Shown here in pieces: positions 1 to 10,263 of a stretch of DNA of 64,000 nt. The translations under genes and the position numbers were made by a program. The stretch is from Cyanothece sp. BG0011 (GTDB taxonomy: Bacteria > Cyanobacteriota > Cyanobacteriia > Cyanobacteriales > Microcystaceae), in assembly GCF_003013815.1 (NCBI RefSeq), contig NZ_PRLH01000137.1, positions 62,001 to 126,000 of the forward strand, written 5' to 3'. Positions within the stretch are counted from its first letter, which is position 1, and every line of letters begins with the position of its first letter. The notes under the pieces are model-generated. The model saw only the letters and a list, made by a program, of their open reading frames with translations, was not told the DNA's origin and searched no databases.

Positions 1-679
1 TTAGTTTATTGTAGTTGGAATTTATATAAAAAGAATCAGATTGAATTATTAACCATTGGATTATTATTAGGTATCTTTCCTTTATTATTAATGTTAATGA
101 TAGATATTATTACAGGAAAGTTTACCTTAGCTTTTGGGTTTGGTCGTTCTGTAATCTTTGTTTTACCAGGTTGTTTATTATTATTAGTTATTTGGATAGA
201 AAAAGCAGGGATAAAGTTTAAAAATATTGCTATTCTAAGCATTTTATTATTATATTTAGGAATTAATCTCGCTGATTTTAGTCTACGTTCCCGTCAAATG
301 TTTCATCGGGTAGCAGATATTATCAATGAACAACCTGATACCCCTACTTTAATTATTATGAACTCTCAAGCGTGGGGTCATGTATTAAGATTAGCTTATT
401 ATCTTCCTACCACTTCGCCTATTAGTTTATTAGCGCAGAAACCTGATAATTTATCTCCTATTTTAGCTAAAAATTTAAGTAAAAATTCTGAACAATATCA
501 GCGCATTTTATGGCTAGATAGTCAACGTCCGGTTTGGGGAAAACCTAGTACAGAAGAAGAAAAAAAAAGCAGTTACAACGATTTTAGATAATGATTATAA
601 TTTACAAAGTTCTCAAAAATTAATCGGAACTTGGGCGTTAGATAATTTTGATTTGAATGTGTATGAAAAAAATATATAA
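1..679 (+). pseudogene. C-terminal part of a membrane protein, frameshifted near its end
   Basis: The reading frame is already open at base 1, so the gene begins upstream of the window. The visible part has hydrophobic helices (roughly bases 46-130 and 145-270) followed by a soluble tail, a layout seen in polytopic glycosyltransferase-like (GT39/ArnT-like) proteins; that family name is a guess. The first frame stops at 591. The next frame continues sensibly from about 572 to a stop at 677-679 (residues such as LIGTWALDNFDLNVYEKN). The two frames meet at a run of nine A (560-568); eight A would restore one frame. It may be a real mutation, transcriptional slippage or a sequencing error. Confidence 0.6.
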
Positions 680-737
680 TATAATAAGTTATTGAATTAT
701 TATCGTTTATTATCTGATTCACTCATAATAATGAGTA

Positions 738-1190
738 TCATTGATTTTTCCTACCGACTCCATATCCTAACCCAAACCCACCTAATGCAGATATTCCTGC
801 TGTAATTATTTTTTCAGAAAGTTGAACATCTTTTGTTAAACCTGTATAAATAAGAATCATCAAAACTAAAAGAAGAATTGATAGAATACTATATCTTTTT
901 GTCGATTCACTAATTTGGAACTTTTGATATTCTCTCTCATTTTCTTTATCACTACTATCAATGATTTGACTAATTTGTTCAGAAGTTATGCGTTTAGTAA
1001 TTTCTGAACCAGGAGAAAAGCTACCTGATATTGGCAACATCATAGCTCTTTTAACTTCTGGAGGTAACTCATTAATTTCTTCTGCCACCTCTTCTGGCAA
1101 AATATTTTCTATTTTATTAGAAGTATCATCGAGTTTTTCATCTTCTTGAGAACTTTCTTCGCTCTTTTTCTTACTTTTATCGGTTGCCAT
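738..1190 (-). CDS. Small membrane protein, DUF2335-like
   Basis: A 150-residue protein with a charged, Ser/Glu/Lys-rich N-terminal half and two hydrophobic segments near the C terminus (about residues 100-117 and 126-146), the last ending GFGLGYGVGRKNQ. The central stretch with a Ser-Gly-Ser, Pro-Gly-Ser-Glu pattern followed by a charged amphipathic helix and paired membrane helices resembles DUF2335 predicted membrane proteins. That match is from memory and weak. It lies 7 bases after the next gene upstream on the same strand and is probably co-transcribed with it. No function can be stated. Confidence 0.6.
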   Translation of the reverse strand: MATDKSKKKSEESSQEDEKLDDTSNKIENILPEEVAEEINELPPEVKRAMMLPISGSFSPGSEITKRITSEQISQIIDSSDKENEREYQKFQISESTKRYSILSILLLVLMILIYTGLTKDVQLSEKIITAGISALGGFGLGYGVGRKNQ

Positions 1191-1200
1191 ATTCTAAAGA

Positions 1201-1494
1201 TTACTTTCCTTCCAATAGTTCTATAATAGCCCATGACAAAGCTTTTTGATTAAGCTTTAAAGTAATTTTTTCAAGTTTTTGTTGAACTTTTTTTTCAATC
1301 ATTTGCTCTATTTTTTGGGAATAAAGCTGACGAATTAGATAATTACAAGTGGTATCACTAATATTTCCAGACTCGTAAAGAGATTTAACATACTCCACCA
1401 TAGTAGTGATATAGTTATCCTCTAAAACATCAGAAATTTTCTCACTACTTGGGTTAATTGTATTTAACTTTTTGCCGAGAGTAGATATCGACAT
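1201..1494 (-). CDS. Hypothetical protein, 97 aa
   Basis: A small, Lys/Glu/Gln-rich, mostly helical protein without membrane segments or a signal peptide. I place the start at the ATG at 1494 (MSISTLGKKL), one codon inside the longest frame, which begins with TTG. It sits immediately upstream of the DUF2335-like gene at 738-1190, so the two probably form an operon. I do not recognise the family. Confidence 0.5.
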   Translation of the reverse strand: MSISTLGKKLNTINPSSEKISDVLEDNYITTMVEYVKSLYESGNISDTTCNYLIRQLYSQKIEQMIEKKVQQKLEKITLKLNQKALSWAIIELLEGK

Positions 1495-1603
1495 CAATTT
1501 TAATCGCTCTTTATTCCTATTTTTATCCTTAACTATATTATACCATCCTTATCTTTATCTTTATCGTTATTTTTATCTTATCATCTTTATTGTTTCGGTT
1601 TGA

Positions 1604-1625
1604 TAGGTGGGCATTGCCCACCCTA
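1604..1625. repeat. GGTGGGC-type palindrome, copy 1
   Basis: GGTGGGCATTGCCCACC forms an 8-bp perfect stem around a single central base. It begins 5 bases beyond the chlN stop codon. The same palindrome occurs at 25237-25265 and 29120-29144, each time just downstream of a gene. It could act as a terminator-like hairpin, but no U-tract is seen. Confidence 0.7.
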
Positions 1626-1629
1626 CTGT

Positions 1630-3233
<1,604 letters not shown>

Positions 3234-3301
3234 TTTAAAAATTTAATATTTCGATAGGTTTATTGATTAGCAGAAAGTAAGATAATCTTCATTTGTCCTA
3301 A

Positions 3302-3338
3302 TTAACAAGGGTCACTATATTTAGTATTCCCTTGTTAA
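3302..3338 (-). terminator. Hairpin downstream of the DUF5331-like gene
   Basis: TTAACAAGGG (3302-3311) and CCCTTGTTAA (3329-3338) form a perfect 10-bp stem around a 17-base loop, 27 bases beyond the stop of the gene at 3365. The loop holds one copy of a 19-base direct repeat (3314-3332) that recurs at 3774-3792. It could be an attenuator between chlL and chlN; no clear U-tract follows. Confidence 0.45.
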
Positions 3339-3364
3339 CTAAATTTTATGTCATTAATTTACCT

Positions 3365-3745
3365 TTAAACTTCTCCTTTTTGTAATTGTTGTCTAATTCG
3401 TTCAATTTCGTCTGTATCTGATGAGTTTAATTGTGGATTTTTGGCTCTTTCTTCTGCCCGTTTTTTGAGTTCAATTTCTGGATCAAAATCTAATCCCAAT
3501 GCTTTAATAATAGCCTCAAAATTACTATTAAGTTTCATCAAAAGAGGTACTATATTAGTGATTCCTGGTTCAATTCCACTAATAACACCCAAAATTAATA
3601 ATCCACTAGGTCTTTTTCCCTCATCAGGAGTTTTAACTATAACATGGTTAGTTTGCTTGATTTCTTCTACCCAGTAAGAGTTAGTTTCACAAAAATCTAA
3701 CCACTTATCTTTGAGACTAGCCATTACATCCTGAGATAAATTCAT
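3365..3745 (-). CDS. DUF5331-like protein between chlL and chlN
   Basis: A 126-residue soluble protein. The N-terminal half has a conserved-looking WLDFCETNSYWVEEI segment. The centre holds a Gly/Pro-rich ISGIEPGITNIVPLLMKLN stretch, and the end is charged (EIERIRQQLQKGEV). I recall this family lying between chlL and chlN in many cyanobacteria, so a link to DPOR expression or assembly is plausible but unproven. The intact copy begins at an ATG 351 bases downstream of the chlL stop. A diverged 3' fragment of a second copy lies at 3033-3233. Confidence 0.75.
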   Translation of the reverse strand: MNLSQDVMASLKDKWLDFCETNSYWVEEIKQTNHVIVKTPDEGKRPSGLLILGVISGIEPGITNIVPLLMKLNSNFEAIIKALGLDFDPEIELKKRAEERAKNPQLNSSDTDEIERIRQQLQKGEV

Positions 3746-3773
3746 TACTTACTCCATTCCATTAGTAAAATCA

Positions 3774-3792
3774 ACTATATTTAGTATTCCCT
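3774..3792. repeat. 19-base direct repeat (partner at 3314-3332)
   Basis: ACTATATTTAGTATTCCCT occurs exactly at 3774-3792, just upstream of the DUF5331-like gene, and again at 3314-3332, upstream of its decayed copy. The spacing fits duplication of a unit made of leader plus gene. Confidence 0.75.
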
Positions 3793-4096
3793 CACTAATT
3801 AGAATGTGTATCATCTCAGAACAAAATTAAACTGCCTTAAACAAAACTCTGTCTTTTTGAGTCATGAAAGTAACCTGTAGGTTGGGTTGAGGAACGAAAC
3901 CCAACACCAACGAACAAAATTGACTTTATACCAGTTCTTAGAAATAGCTAGAGAGTCCGCCACGTCGCTATTGCTCCTCGCGGCTTCGGCTTCGGGATAT
4001 TTTAAATAAAACTCAAAGCTTACTATTTATACTATCCCTCGCAATGACTAAACCCTCCTAAAAAACTTTGCGTCTTTGCGCCTTTGCGCGACACAA
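3793..4096. other. chlL 3' intergenic region with a small hairpin
   Basis: No gene is seen. GTTGGGTT (3881-3888) and AACCCAAC (3898-3905) form an 8-bp stem of a kind common between cyanobacterial genes. Further on are a GC-rich patch (about 3955-4000) and short TTTGCG tandem units (about 4063-4090). Confidence 0.6.
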
Positions 4097-4966
4097 TTAA
4101 ACCATCATCATGTCTAACTCTTCCTCTTCCGACTTAACAGGAGCTTGAGGATTAAGATAGAAATCAGATAATAAAGTGAATAATTCTCTATCTTGAGCAT
4201 CATTAGGAACTACCCCTTCCGGCATGGCTAATAATTGGTCAGCAATGTTTAAATAGTAATCACAAACATAGTCAAGAGAAGGGTCACTTTCTGTCATTTC
4301 AAACAAGGTTTTACCCTTAACCCGTGATACCCGAATATCCTCAATTAACGGTAGAATTTCTAACACCGGCATGGGAACCGCTTCTACATATTTATCAATT
4401 AAATCACGCTTAGAAGTCCGATTACCAATTAACCCCGCTAACCGTAAGGGATGGGTTCTTGCTTTCTCTCTCACCGATGCAGCGATACGGTTGGCAGCAA
4501 ACAACGCATCAAACCCGTTATCCGTGACAATTAAACAGTAGTCAGCATAGTTTAGGGGTGCAGCAAACCCACCACAAACAACGTCCCCTAATACGTCAAA
4601 TAGGATGACATCGTACTCATCAAACGCATTGAGTTCTTTGAGAAGTTTAACGGTTTCTCCGACGACATAACCACCACAACCGGCACCGGCAGGAGGTCCC
4701 CCTGCTTCTACACAGTCAACCCCTGCATATCCTTTGTAGATAACGTCTTCGGGCCAAATATCTTCATAATGAAAGTCTTTTTCTTGTAGGGTGTCGATGA
4801 TGGTAGGAATGAGAAACCCAGTTAGAGTAAATGTACTATCATGTTTAGGATCACAACCAATTTGTAGTACCTTTTTACCCCGTTTAGCCAATGCGGTGGA
4901 AATATTGCAACTGGTGGTTGATTTTCCGATACCACCTTTTCCGTAAACTGCGAGTGTTAAAGTCAA
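4097..4966 (-). CDS. chlL: Light-independent protochlorophyllide reductase iron-sulfur ATP-binding protein
   Basis: ChlL is the NifH-like homodimeric reductase of DPOR: it binds ATP and passes electrons from its bridging [4Fe-4S] cluster to ChlN/ChlB. I choose the TTG at 4966 ([12 protein letters not shown]), because AAGGAG sits 9 bases upstream and this N terminus matches the family; the longer frame from 4990 adds eight odd residues. In this numbering the P-loop GKGGIGKST is at 9-17, and the cluster cysteines are Cys97 (GAGCGG) and Cys131 (VVCGG). The length of 289 is typical. The acidic tail with DMMMV is lineage-specific. Confidence 0.97.
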   Translation of the reverse strand: MTLTLAVYGKGGIGKSTTSCNISTALAKRGKKVLQIGCDPKHDSTFTLTGFLIPTIIDTLQEKDFHYEDIWPEDVIYKGYAGVDCVEAGGPPAGAGCGGYVVGETVKLLKELNAFDEYDVILFDVLGDVVCGGFAAPLNYADYCLIVTDNGFDALFAANRIAASVREKARTHPLRLAGLIGNRTSKRDLIDKYVEAVPMPVLEILPLIEDIRVSRVKGKTLFEMTESDPSLDYVCDYYLNIADQLLAMPEGVVPNDAQDRELFTLLSDFYLNPQAPVKSEEEELDMMMV

Positions 4967-5269
4967 GGGTTTAGTCTCCTTTGTGATCAAATATAAAGCT
5001 TGTTATGACTGCGTTGTAACGACAGTCCCTTTCTCAATCTCATTACTCGCATTATGAAACAAGTAGCCAAGAATTCCAAGGGGTGTTAAAGATAAACTAG
5101 CTAGTAATTTGAAGTAAAATTTTGAATATAAAAGAAAAATGCTTTAAAACTGATCAGAAAAATTTTGAAGCTCTAAAAAGCAACTTTTTAATTTTTTGTG
5201 TTCCGCATTTATATAAATAGGAACAATATAAAAATTTTGCTGTGTAAGCGATCGCTCATTTTAAACTAA
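4967..5269. other. chlL leader region
   Basis: About 300 AT-rich bases between the chlL start and the terminator at 5270. It should hold the chlL promoter, but I could not pick a convincing -35/-10 pair. A HIP1 site (GCGATCGC) lies at 5248-5255. No ORF of note. Confidence 0.5.
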
Positions 5270-5310
5270 AAATCCCTGAAACTTTTATCAGATAAAGGTT
5301 ACAGGGATTT
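5270..5310 (-). terminator. Rho-independent terminator of the lipoprotein gene at 5454
   Basis: Two 20-base arms (5270-5289 and 5291-5310) are complementary apart from one mismatch and one wobble, giving a long hairpin with AAATCCCTG/CAGGGATTT at its base. Read on the minus strand it is followed by a T-rich tract (ATTTTTAGTTT). It lies 144 bases beyond the stop at 5454. Confidence 0.7.
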
Positions 5311-5453
5311 ACTATTGCGATAGTGTTCTAGTACAAAAGGGTCAAAAATTAACTAATGTAACAAAAAAGAGGCATTTTGACCTTACTTAAGGGACTAAAA
5401 AAGGTATCAGAAAGAATTTTATAAAGAATAGTTACAATTGATGAGGACAAGAT

Positions 5454-5756
5454 TCAGTCATACTTGATTACACAGTCTCCAGATACTTCTTTTAGTTTTT
5501 TATCCTCTGCTGAAATGAAAGTATAACCATCAGAATTAGATTCAGAGAATACTTTTCCATCGGTTTTACCGGAATAGATGAGTTTGCCTCCAGAATAACA
5601 GGAAATTTCAGCAGTGCGATTTCGCCAATCAGAAGCCGTTCGTGATAATCTTGTTCGTAAGGAACTACAACCAGTTGTTAACAAAAATAAACTAAAAGTA
5701 ACACCCCAACTAAGACAATAAGACATCCTAACCCGATTGATATTTAGTAAAAACAT
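5454..5756 (-). CDS. Small lipoprotein of unknown function
   Basis: The 100-residue reading starts at the ATG at 5756, preceded by GGAG at good spacing. The longer frame to 5846 adds 30 Lys-rich residues with no ribosome site. An N-terminal hydrophobic segment ends in a lipobox (LLTTGC), so the mature protein is probably lipid-anchored. The C-terminal half has a repeated-looking CYSGGKLIYSGKTDGKV pattern and two further Cys that could pair. I do not know a function. Confidence 0.7.
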   Translation of the reverse strand: MFLLNINRVRMSYCLSWGVTFSLFLLTTGCSSLRTRLSRTASDWRNRTAEISCYSGGKLIYSGKTDGKVFSESNSDGYTFISAEDKKLKEVSGDCVIKYD

Positions 5757-6010
5757 TGAAACAAATCTCCTTAGCTTCAATTTGATTAAACCTATTTTGT
5801 AAATTAGTGAAAACTTATAACTATTTTTAGTATATTTTAATCTCAATTAATGTTAAAATAATAAAAATATAAATATTATAAAAACAAAAGGTTTCCTTTG
5901 TTAAAATTAGCTGATCTTTTTTTTACCTTTTATCCAAAAAAGTTTAAAAGTAAGGAGAAACAGCAACCTTTTAAAAAAATTGTCAGTGGATTCAACCACA
6001 AATTAACTAA

Positions 6011-6526
6011 TTAATCCCAAACAGTATTTTTATCGGTTTGAATCCCTTTTAAGTGAGTTTCTTCTAGATTTACACCGATTAGAATAGCCCCTCTCAGGTT
6101 AGCATTTTCTAAGTTTGCCCCTTTAAGATTAGCATTTTCTAAATTCGCTCCTTGTAAGTTTGCACCGATTAAAATGGCGTTTTCTAAATCCGTTTCACTA
6201 AGATTTGTCTCCACTAAAGTAGCATTTTCTAAAATAATACTTGATAAATCAGATTGGAATAAATTAGCCTTAGATAAATTAGCCCTAGTGAGATCAACGG
6301 GTTCTGCTTCATCCATACCAAAAGGCGCAACGGATAACGGGGAACTACTGCGAGGAATACGATATTTAAGACCGAAATTTTCTCTCGGTAAATTAACCCC
6401 TTCTAAGTTGCAACCGACACATTCTCTATCTAATTCTAGGCGATATAAATTATTAGTGGTTTCCGTGCAACCCATTAACATCAAAGGGGTGGATAATAAA
6501 CAAATAACAAAAGAAATATATTTCAT
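6011..6526 (-). CDS. Pentapeptide-repeat lipoprotein
   Basis: Starts at the ATG at 6526 (MKYISFVICLL), three codons inside a TTG-initiated frame. A signal segment ends in lipobox LMLMGC. After a spacer of about 60 residues, a run of A(N/D)LxxA pentapeptides occupies most of the rest (ANLSKANLFQSDL, then GANLQGANLENANLKGANL). This should fold as a right-handed quadrilateral beta-helix. Such proteins are abundant in cyanobacteria, mostly with unknown roles. Stand-alone gene. Confidence 0.85.
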   Translation of the reverse strand: MKYISFVICLLSTPLMLMGCTETTNNLYRLELDRECVGCNLEGVNLPRENFGLKYRIPRSSSPLSVAPFGMDEAEPVDLTRANLSKANLFQSDLSSIILENATLVETNLSETDLENAILIGANLQGANLENANLKGANLENANLRGAILIGVNLEETHLKGIQTDKNTVWD

Positions 6527-6662
6527 AACTGTCAAAAATCAGGCATACATTAACAAATCTCTAAGAAAAAGTCATCAAACACTAAAATGATCGGTTTTAT
6601 TTTCTCTTCGGGTTCATCACTAAATTTAATTATATCGAACCAAACATTAAGTCAAAACAGAC

Positions 6663-6691
6663 TTGCAATAATTTGTAGTACATGATATGAT
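6663..6691 (+). promoter_or_regulatory. Sigma-70-type promoter for infC
   Basis: TTGCAA (6663-6668) and TATGAT (6686-6691) are separated by exactly 17 bases, about 50 bases before the infC start. The expected transcript would have a short leader carrying AGGAGG at 6728-6733. Confidence 0.55.
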
Positions 6692-6743
6692 ACAGTTAAT
6701 CAAACCTAAAAATTGTTGTTAAATTTAGGAGGAATCAAGTAGT

Positions 6744-7295
6744 TTGGGACGACCCAGAAGAAGAAATAAACCCTTTAAACCTTTCAATCAATCTAATAAA
6801 CATCGAGTTAATAATCGAATTCGAGCAGAAGAAGTTAGAGTTGTTGCCGAAAATGGGGACCAAGTTGGTATCAAACCCGTAGCAGAAGCCATAGACATAG
6901 CCCAAGAAGCCGGCTTAGACTTAGTAGAAGTTGCCCCCAACGCCTCACCCCCAGTATGCAAAATCATTGATTACGGTAAGTTTAAGTACGAACTACAGAA
7001 AAAAGAATCCTTAGCTAAGAAAAACCGTACCGAAAACACCCTCAAAGAAGTTAAGCTAAGATACTGCACCGATACAGGTGATTTGAATACCAAACTGAGA
7101 CAAGCAAGAAAATTTCTTGAGAATGGCTCAAAAGTTAAGTTCTCTATGAGATTTAGAGGTCGAGAACGAGCATTTATGAAGCTTGGCCGCGAAAAATTAG
7201 ACCACATCGTAGATAGACTATCTGATGTTGCTAATCAAGACGGAAATAGCAACTATAACGGTCATCAACTTTCTATTATACTCGAACCAAGTTAA
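6744..7295 (+). CDS. infC: Translation initiation factor IF-3
   Basis: IF-3 binds the 30S subunit, keeps 50S away and checks the start codon and initiator tRNA. The sequence shows the full protein: a basic N-terminal extension, the N domain with VNNRIRAEEVRVV, the linker, and the C domain with KEVKLR and the SKVKFSMRFRGRE segment. The start is a TTG at 6744 after AGGAGG (6728-6733). A non-ATG start is typical of infC, because IF-3 rejects weak starts and so limits its own synthesis. In E. coli the start is AUU; TTG here could serve the same feedback. The C-terminal tail after SDVANQDG is short. Confidence 0.96.
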   Translation: MGRPRRRNKPFKPFNQSNKHRVNNRIRAEEVRVVAENGDQVGIKPVAEAIDIAQEAGLDLVEVAPNASPPVCKIIDYGKFKYELQKKESLAKKNRTENTLKEVKLRYCTDTGDLNTKLRQARKFLENGSKVKFSMRFRGRERAFMKLGREKLDHIVDRLSDVANQDGNSNYNGHQLSIILEPS

Positions 7296-7316
7296 TGAAA
7301 AAATAGCATAATTTTC

Positions 7317-7344
7317 GTAGGGGTTAACGGCCGTTAACCCCTAC
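7317..7344. repeat. GGTCAA/TTGACC-family palindrome, copy 1 (GGTTAAC variant)
   Basis: A perfect 28-bp palindrome with core GGGTTAACGGCCGTTAACCC between the convergent infC and 7350 genes. It is placed to act as a bidirectional 3'-end hairpin. Compared with the other copies, both arms carry matching TTAAC/GTTAA changes, which keep the stem. Confidence 0.85.
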
Positions 7345-7349
7345 AATTG

Positions 7350-7733
7350 TTAATGGAGTTTATAGAATAGCCAAGGGAAAACAGCAATACAAAGAGGGAC
7401 AAAAATCCACACTCGTCCTGCTAATAAATTATAATCTTGTAAAAGTTTGGTCCAAGATTGTTGCGCGACATAATGACCAAAAGAAAACTCAAACATCACC
7501 GTTAACACTAACCATAAACATCCTATCACAATGGCTTGAGAAGAGGATTTTAACGGAAATAAAGCAGTTAATCCCCAAATATAAGCAGCAAATAAAATGA
7601 CGGCGGTTAATGTAGAAATTTGATGGGCCTGTAATTCTGTGACAAACTTACCATAGACTGTTTCCCTTAAAGTAGCGTTAAGAATAGCAATGATGATCAT
7701 GGGAAACCACGCGATTAGGTAAAATTTAATCAT
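7350..7733 (-). CDS. Small integral membrane protein
   Basis: 127 residues with four predicted membrane helices (about residues 3-18, 40-58, 67-85 and 105-124), conserved-looking aromatic residues and FEFSFGHYVAQQSW in a loop. I recognise it only as a hypothetical membrane protein of a kind found in bacteria. It converges with infC over a shared palindrome. No function can be inferred. Confidence 0.65.
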   Translation of the reverse strand: MIKFYLIAWFPMIIIAILNATLRETVYGKFVTELQAHQISTLTAVILFAAYIWGLTALFPLKSSSQAIVIGCLWLVLTVMFEFSFGHYVAQQSWTKLLQDYNLLAGRVWIFVPLCIAVFPWLFYKLH

Positions 7734-7832
7734 AGTAAATGTCTCCGATGCTCTACTTTTATTTTATCGTTTTTTTCATAAAACTTTTAAAATAGATAAT
7801 GTTTATGATTACAAAATATAAGGATTCTCAAA

Positions 7833-8810
7833 ATGACAGATTTAAAAGGAAAAGTTGCCTTAGTGACAGGCGCAACCAGAGGTATTGGTAAAGGCATCGC
7901 CATCGGTTTAGGAGAAGCCGGTGCGACAGTTTATATCACCGGACGAACCCTAAGCCGCGATGAGAATGATGACGTTTCAGGAACCTTATTAGACACTCAA
8001 AAAGCCGTAAATGAAGCAGGAGGAAACTGTATTCCGGTTCAAGTTGATCATAGTGATGATGAACAGGTTAGGTTATTATTTGAACGCATTAAAACCGAAC
8101 AAAATGGACAATTAGATATTTTAGTTAATAACGTTTTTTCAGGGGTAAAAGCCATTAGTAACGCTTATGGGGAACCCTTCTGGAAACATGACCCTAGTTT
8201 GTGGGATGCTATCAATAATGTTGGGCTTCGTAGTCATTATGTTGCTAGTATTTTCGCCGCCCGTTTGATGAGTCAACGTCAACAAGGATTGATTTGTACC
8301 ATTTCTTCTTGGGGCAGTTTATCTTATATATTTGGGGCAGCTTATGGAGTCGGTAAAGCCGCCTGCGATCGCTTGGCCGCAGACATGGCCGTGGAGTTAA
8401 AACCTGATAATATTACCTCCCTTTCGGTGTGGCCAGGAATTGTGGGAACCGAACTTATGTTTGAGTTTTCTCAACAGATGAATATTGAAGATACCAATAA
8501 ATCACAAAATGCTAGATTTGATGATCATTATAACTGGGAAACTCCCTTATTTACAGGGAGAGTAATTGCTGCATTAGCTGCCCAAGAAAATACTATGAAA
8601 CTAACAGGAAAAGTTCACATTATTGCTGAATTGGCAAAACAGTATAATATCGTTGATGAAAAGGATAACCGTCCCGTTTCTTTACGTTCTCTGCGCTTTA
8701 TTTTACCCTCGGCGGTTCCTGCTTTAAAAGCCTATGCTTCTTTAATTCCAGATATCAAAATTCCTTGGTGGGTTTTACAAACCACTCTGTTGCAATCTCC
8801 TAAAATTTAA
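7833..8810 (+). CDS. Short-chain dehydrogenase/reductase, DHRS1-like
   Basis: Classical SDR fold: the TGATRGIG cofactor motif at residues 12-19, VNN after the fourth strand, and the catalytic YGVGK (Tyr-x-x-x-Lys) with a Ser about 13 residues earlier (TISSWGS). The 325-residue length, with a long C-terminal extension after the catalytic core, and motifs such as GGNCIPVQVDHSDD point to the DHRS1 subgroup. The substrate is unknown. It starts at an ATG with a modest AAGGA site and is followed by a palindromic hairpin. Confidence 0.9.
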   Translation: MTDLKGKVALVTGATRGIGKGIAIGLGEAGATVYITGRTLSRDENDDVSGTLLDTQKAVNEAGGNCIPVQVDHSDDEQVRLLFERIKTEQNGQLDILVNNVFSGVKAISNAYGEPFWKHDPSLWDAINNVGLRSHYVASIFAARLMSQRQQGLICTISSWGSLSYIFGAAYGVGKAACDRLAADMAVELKPDNITSLSVWPGIVGTELMFEFSQQMNIEDTNKSQNARFDDHYNWETPLFTGRVIAALAAQENTMKLTGKVHIIAELAKQYNIVDEKDNRPVSLRSLRFILPSAVPALKAYASLIPDIKIPWWVLQTTLLQSPKI

Positions 8811-8812
8811 AC

Positions 8813-8836
8813 AAGGATCAACAACTGTTGATCCTT
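8813..8836 (+). repeat. GGTCAA/TTGACC-family palindrome, copy 2 (terminator-like)
   Basis: AAGGATCAACA and TGTTGATCCTT form an 11-bp stem around central AC, directly after the SDR stop codon. It is followed by a modest T-rich stretch. Confidence 0.75.
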
Positions 8837-8972
8837 AAAGTTAGTTTTCTTGAAGACAAGCAGAGGATCAGGGAGATAAAAAGAGAACCGAGTTAACTCA
8901 AAATACTCTCCGAAGCTCCCATGCCCCCTGCTCCCCTGCAGCTTAAACAAGTAAGTTTTCGATCTACTGAGG

Positions 8973-10148
8973 CTAGGATACCCCTTGCATTTGTTCGGTT
9001 TTAACGTTCAACTCCAATAAGCGATCGCCTCGATACAACTTAACTTTTAGAGTGGAATTAATGCCTGCTCTTTCGACAATTTTCTGCAAATCGCTTCCAT
9101 CTTTCACCGGTTGACCATTAACACCGATAATCACATCTCCACGGCGTAATCTGGCTTTTTCGGCTGGACTATTGGGGACGACTTGCACCACTAAAATGCC
9201 CTCTACCTCAGCCACCATCATGGGAGAATTGGGATTACGGTTGTTTTCCTTGGCGATTTCGGGGGTAATATTAATCATTTGCACCCCAATATAAGGATGG
9301 GGAACCTTTTGACCGGAGGCCAGGATTTTTTCTAGGGTTTTGGCCTTATTGATAGGAATCGCGAAACCAATCCCCATGGCATCGGCGCGAATGGCGGTAT
9401 TAATACCGATCACCTCTCCTTTACTATTTAATAACGGACCCCCAGAGTTACCAGGGTTAATGGCCGCATCGGTTTGAATAAAGTCCAGACGTTTATCAGG
9501 GATACCGGCTTTCGCGGCGGAACGACCAATGGTGCTAATAATACCCAAGGTTACCGTATTATCTAAGCCCACCGGGTTACCCACTGCGATCGCCCAATCT
9601 CCTACTTTTAGGTTGGTAGAGTCTCCCAAAGGGGCAACGGGTAAGGTTTGTCCTTGAGGACTAATGGCCACCACTGCTAAATCGGTTATTTCGTCCGTTC
9701 CTTTCACTTGTCCGTTAAACGTCCGTCCATCTTTGAGAGTCACCGTCACTTTATCGGCACTATTCACCACATGGGCGTTGGTCAAAATAATACCCGTGCT
9801 ATCAATAATAAACCCCGAACCCTGGCCAGTGATTCGTTGCTCTCGCGGTGGCCGAAACTGTTGGCCAAAGAAGTCGCGGAAAAACGGATCATCGAAAAAG
9901 GGATCAATTTGTCGGGTAACCACCGCTTCTGTGTCAATACGAACCACCGCCGGACCGGTTCGGGCAACGGCCGTGGCCACAAAACTATCAGGGGTTATAT
10001 TAATTGGGGTTTGGGCCACTTCCCCCACGGTGTCAGCTTGGGAGGAGAGAGCGTGAAACCCACCAAAACAAAGAATCACACCGAGAACAAGTGTGATGGT
10101 GTAACGGGCTAAAGAATCTAGGAATTTTGTCAATTTCATCGTTTCCAT
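8973..10148 (-). CDS. HtrA/Deg-family trypsin-like serine protease with PDZ domain
   Basis: An envelope or thylakoid-lumen protease that degrades misfolded proteins, equivalent to cyanobacterial HhoA/HhoB/HtrA. A hydrophobic N-terminal segment (about residues 13-35) acts as signal or anchor. The protease domain carries the triad His126 (TNAHVV), Asp156 (ITDLAVV) and Ser235 (NPGNSGGP). One PDZ domain (about 285-380) includes RRGDVIIGVNG. Which of the cyanobacterial paralogues it is cannot be told safely. The start may be the second Met (10139). Stand-alone gene. Confidence 0.94.
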   Translation of the reverse strand: METMKLTKFLDSLARYTITLVLGVILCFGGFHALSSQADTVGEVAQTPINITPDSFVATAVARTGPAVVRIDTEAVVTRQIDPFFDDPFFRDFFGQQFRPPREQRITGQGSGFIIDSTGIILTNAHVVNSADKVTVTLKDGRTFNGQVKGTDEITDLAVVAISPQGQTLPVAPLGDSTNLKVGDWAIAVGNPVGLDNTVTLGIISTIGRSAAKAGIPDKRLDFIQTDAAINPGNSGGPLLNSKGEVIGINTAIRADAMGIGFAIPINKAKTLEKILASGQKVPHPYIGVQMINITPEIAKENNRNPNSPMMVAEVEGILVVQVVPNSPAEKARLRRGDVIIGVNGQPVKDGSDLQKIVERAGINSTLKVKLYRGDRLLELNVKTEQMQGVS

Positions 10149-10263
10149 TAACGCTTAAAAGACTAGAATTAGGAAGGATTGTTACTGCTAAAAGTTTGAA
10201 AAAAAAGAGGTTACTATAGATTTAATATAGCATTTATCTCTAAATTTCAAGAATAATCATCTT

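Noticed and set aside
9664-10112. Two plus-strand ORFs of 130 and 134 codons opposite the Deg protease gene
   Set aside because: They are antisense shadows of a gene with clear catalytic motifs and normal codon use on the minus strand.
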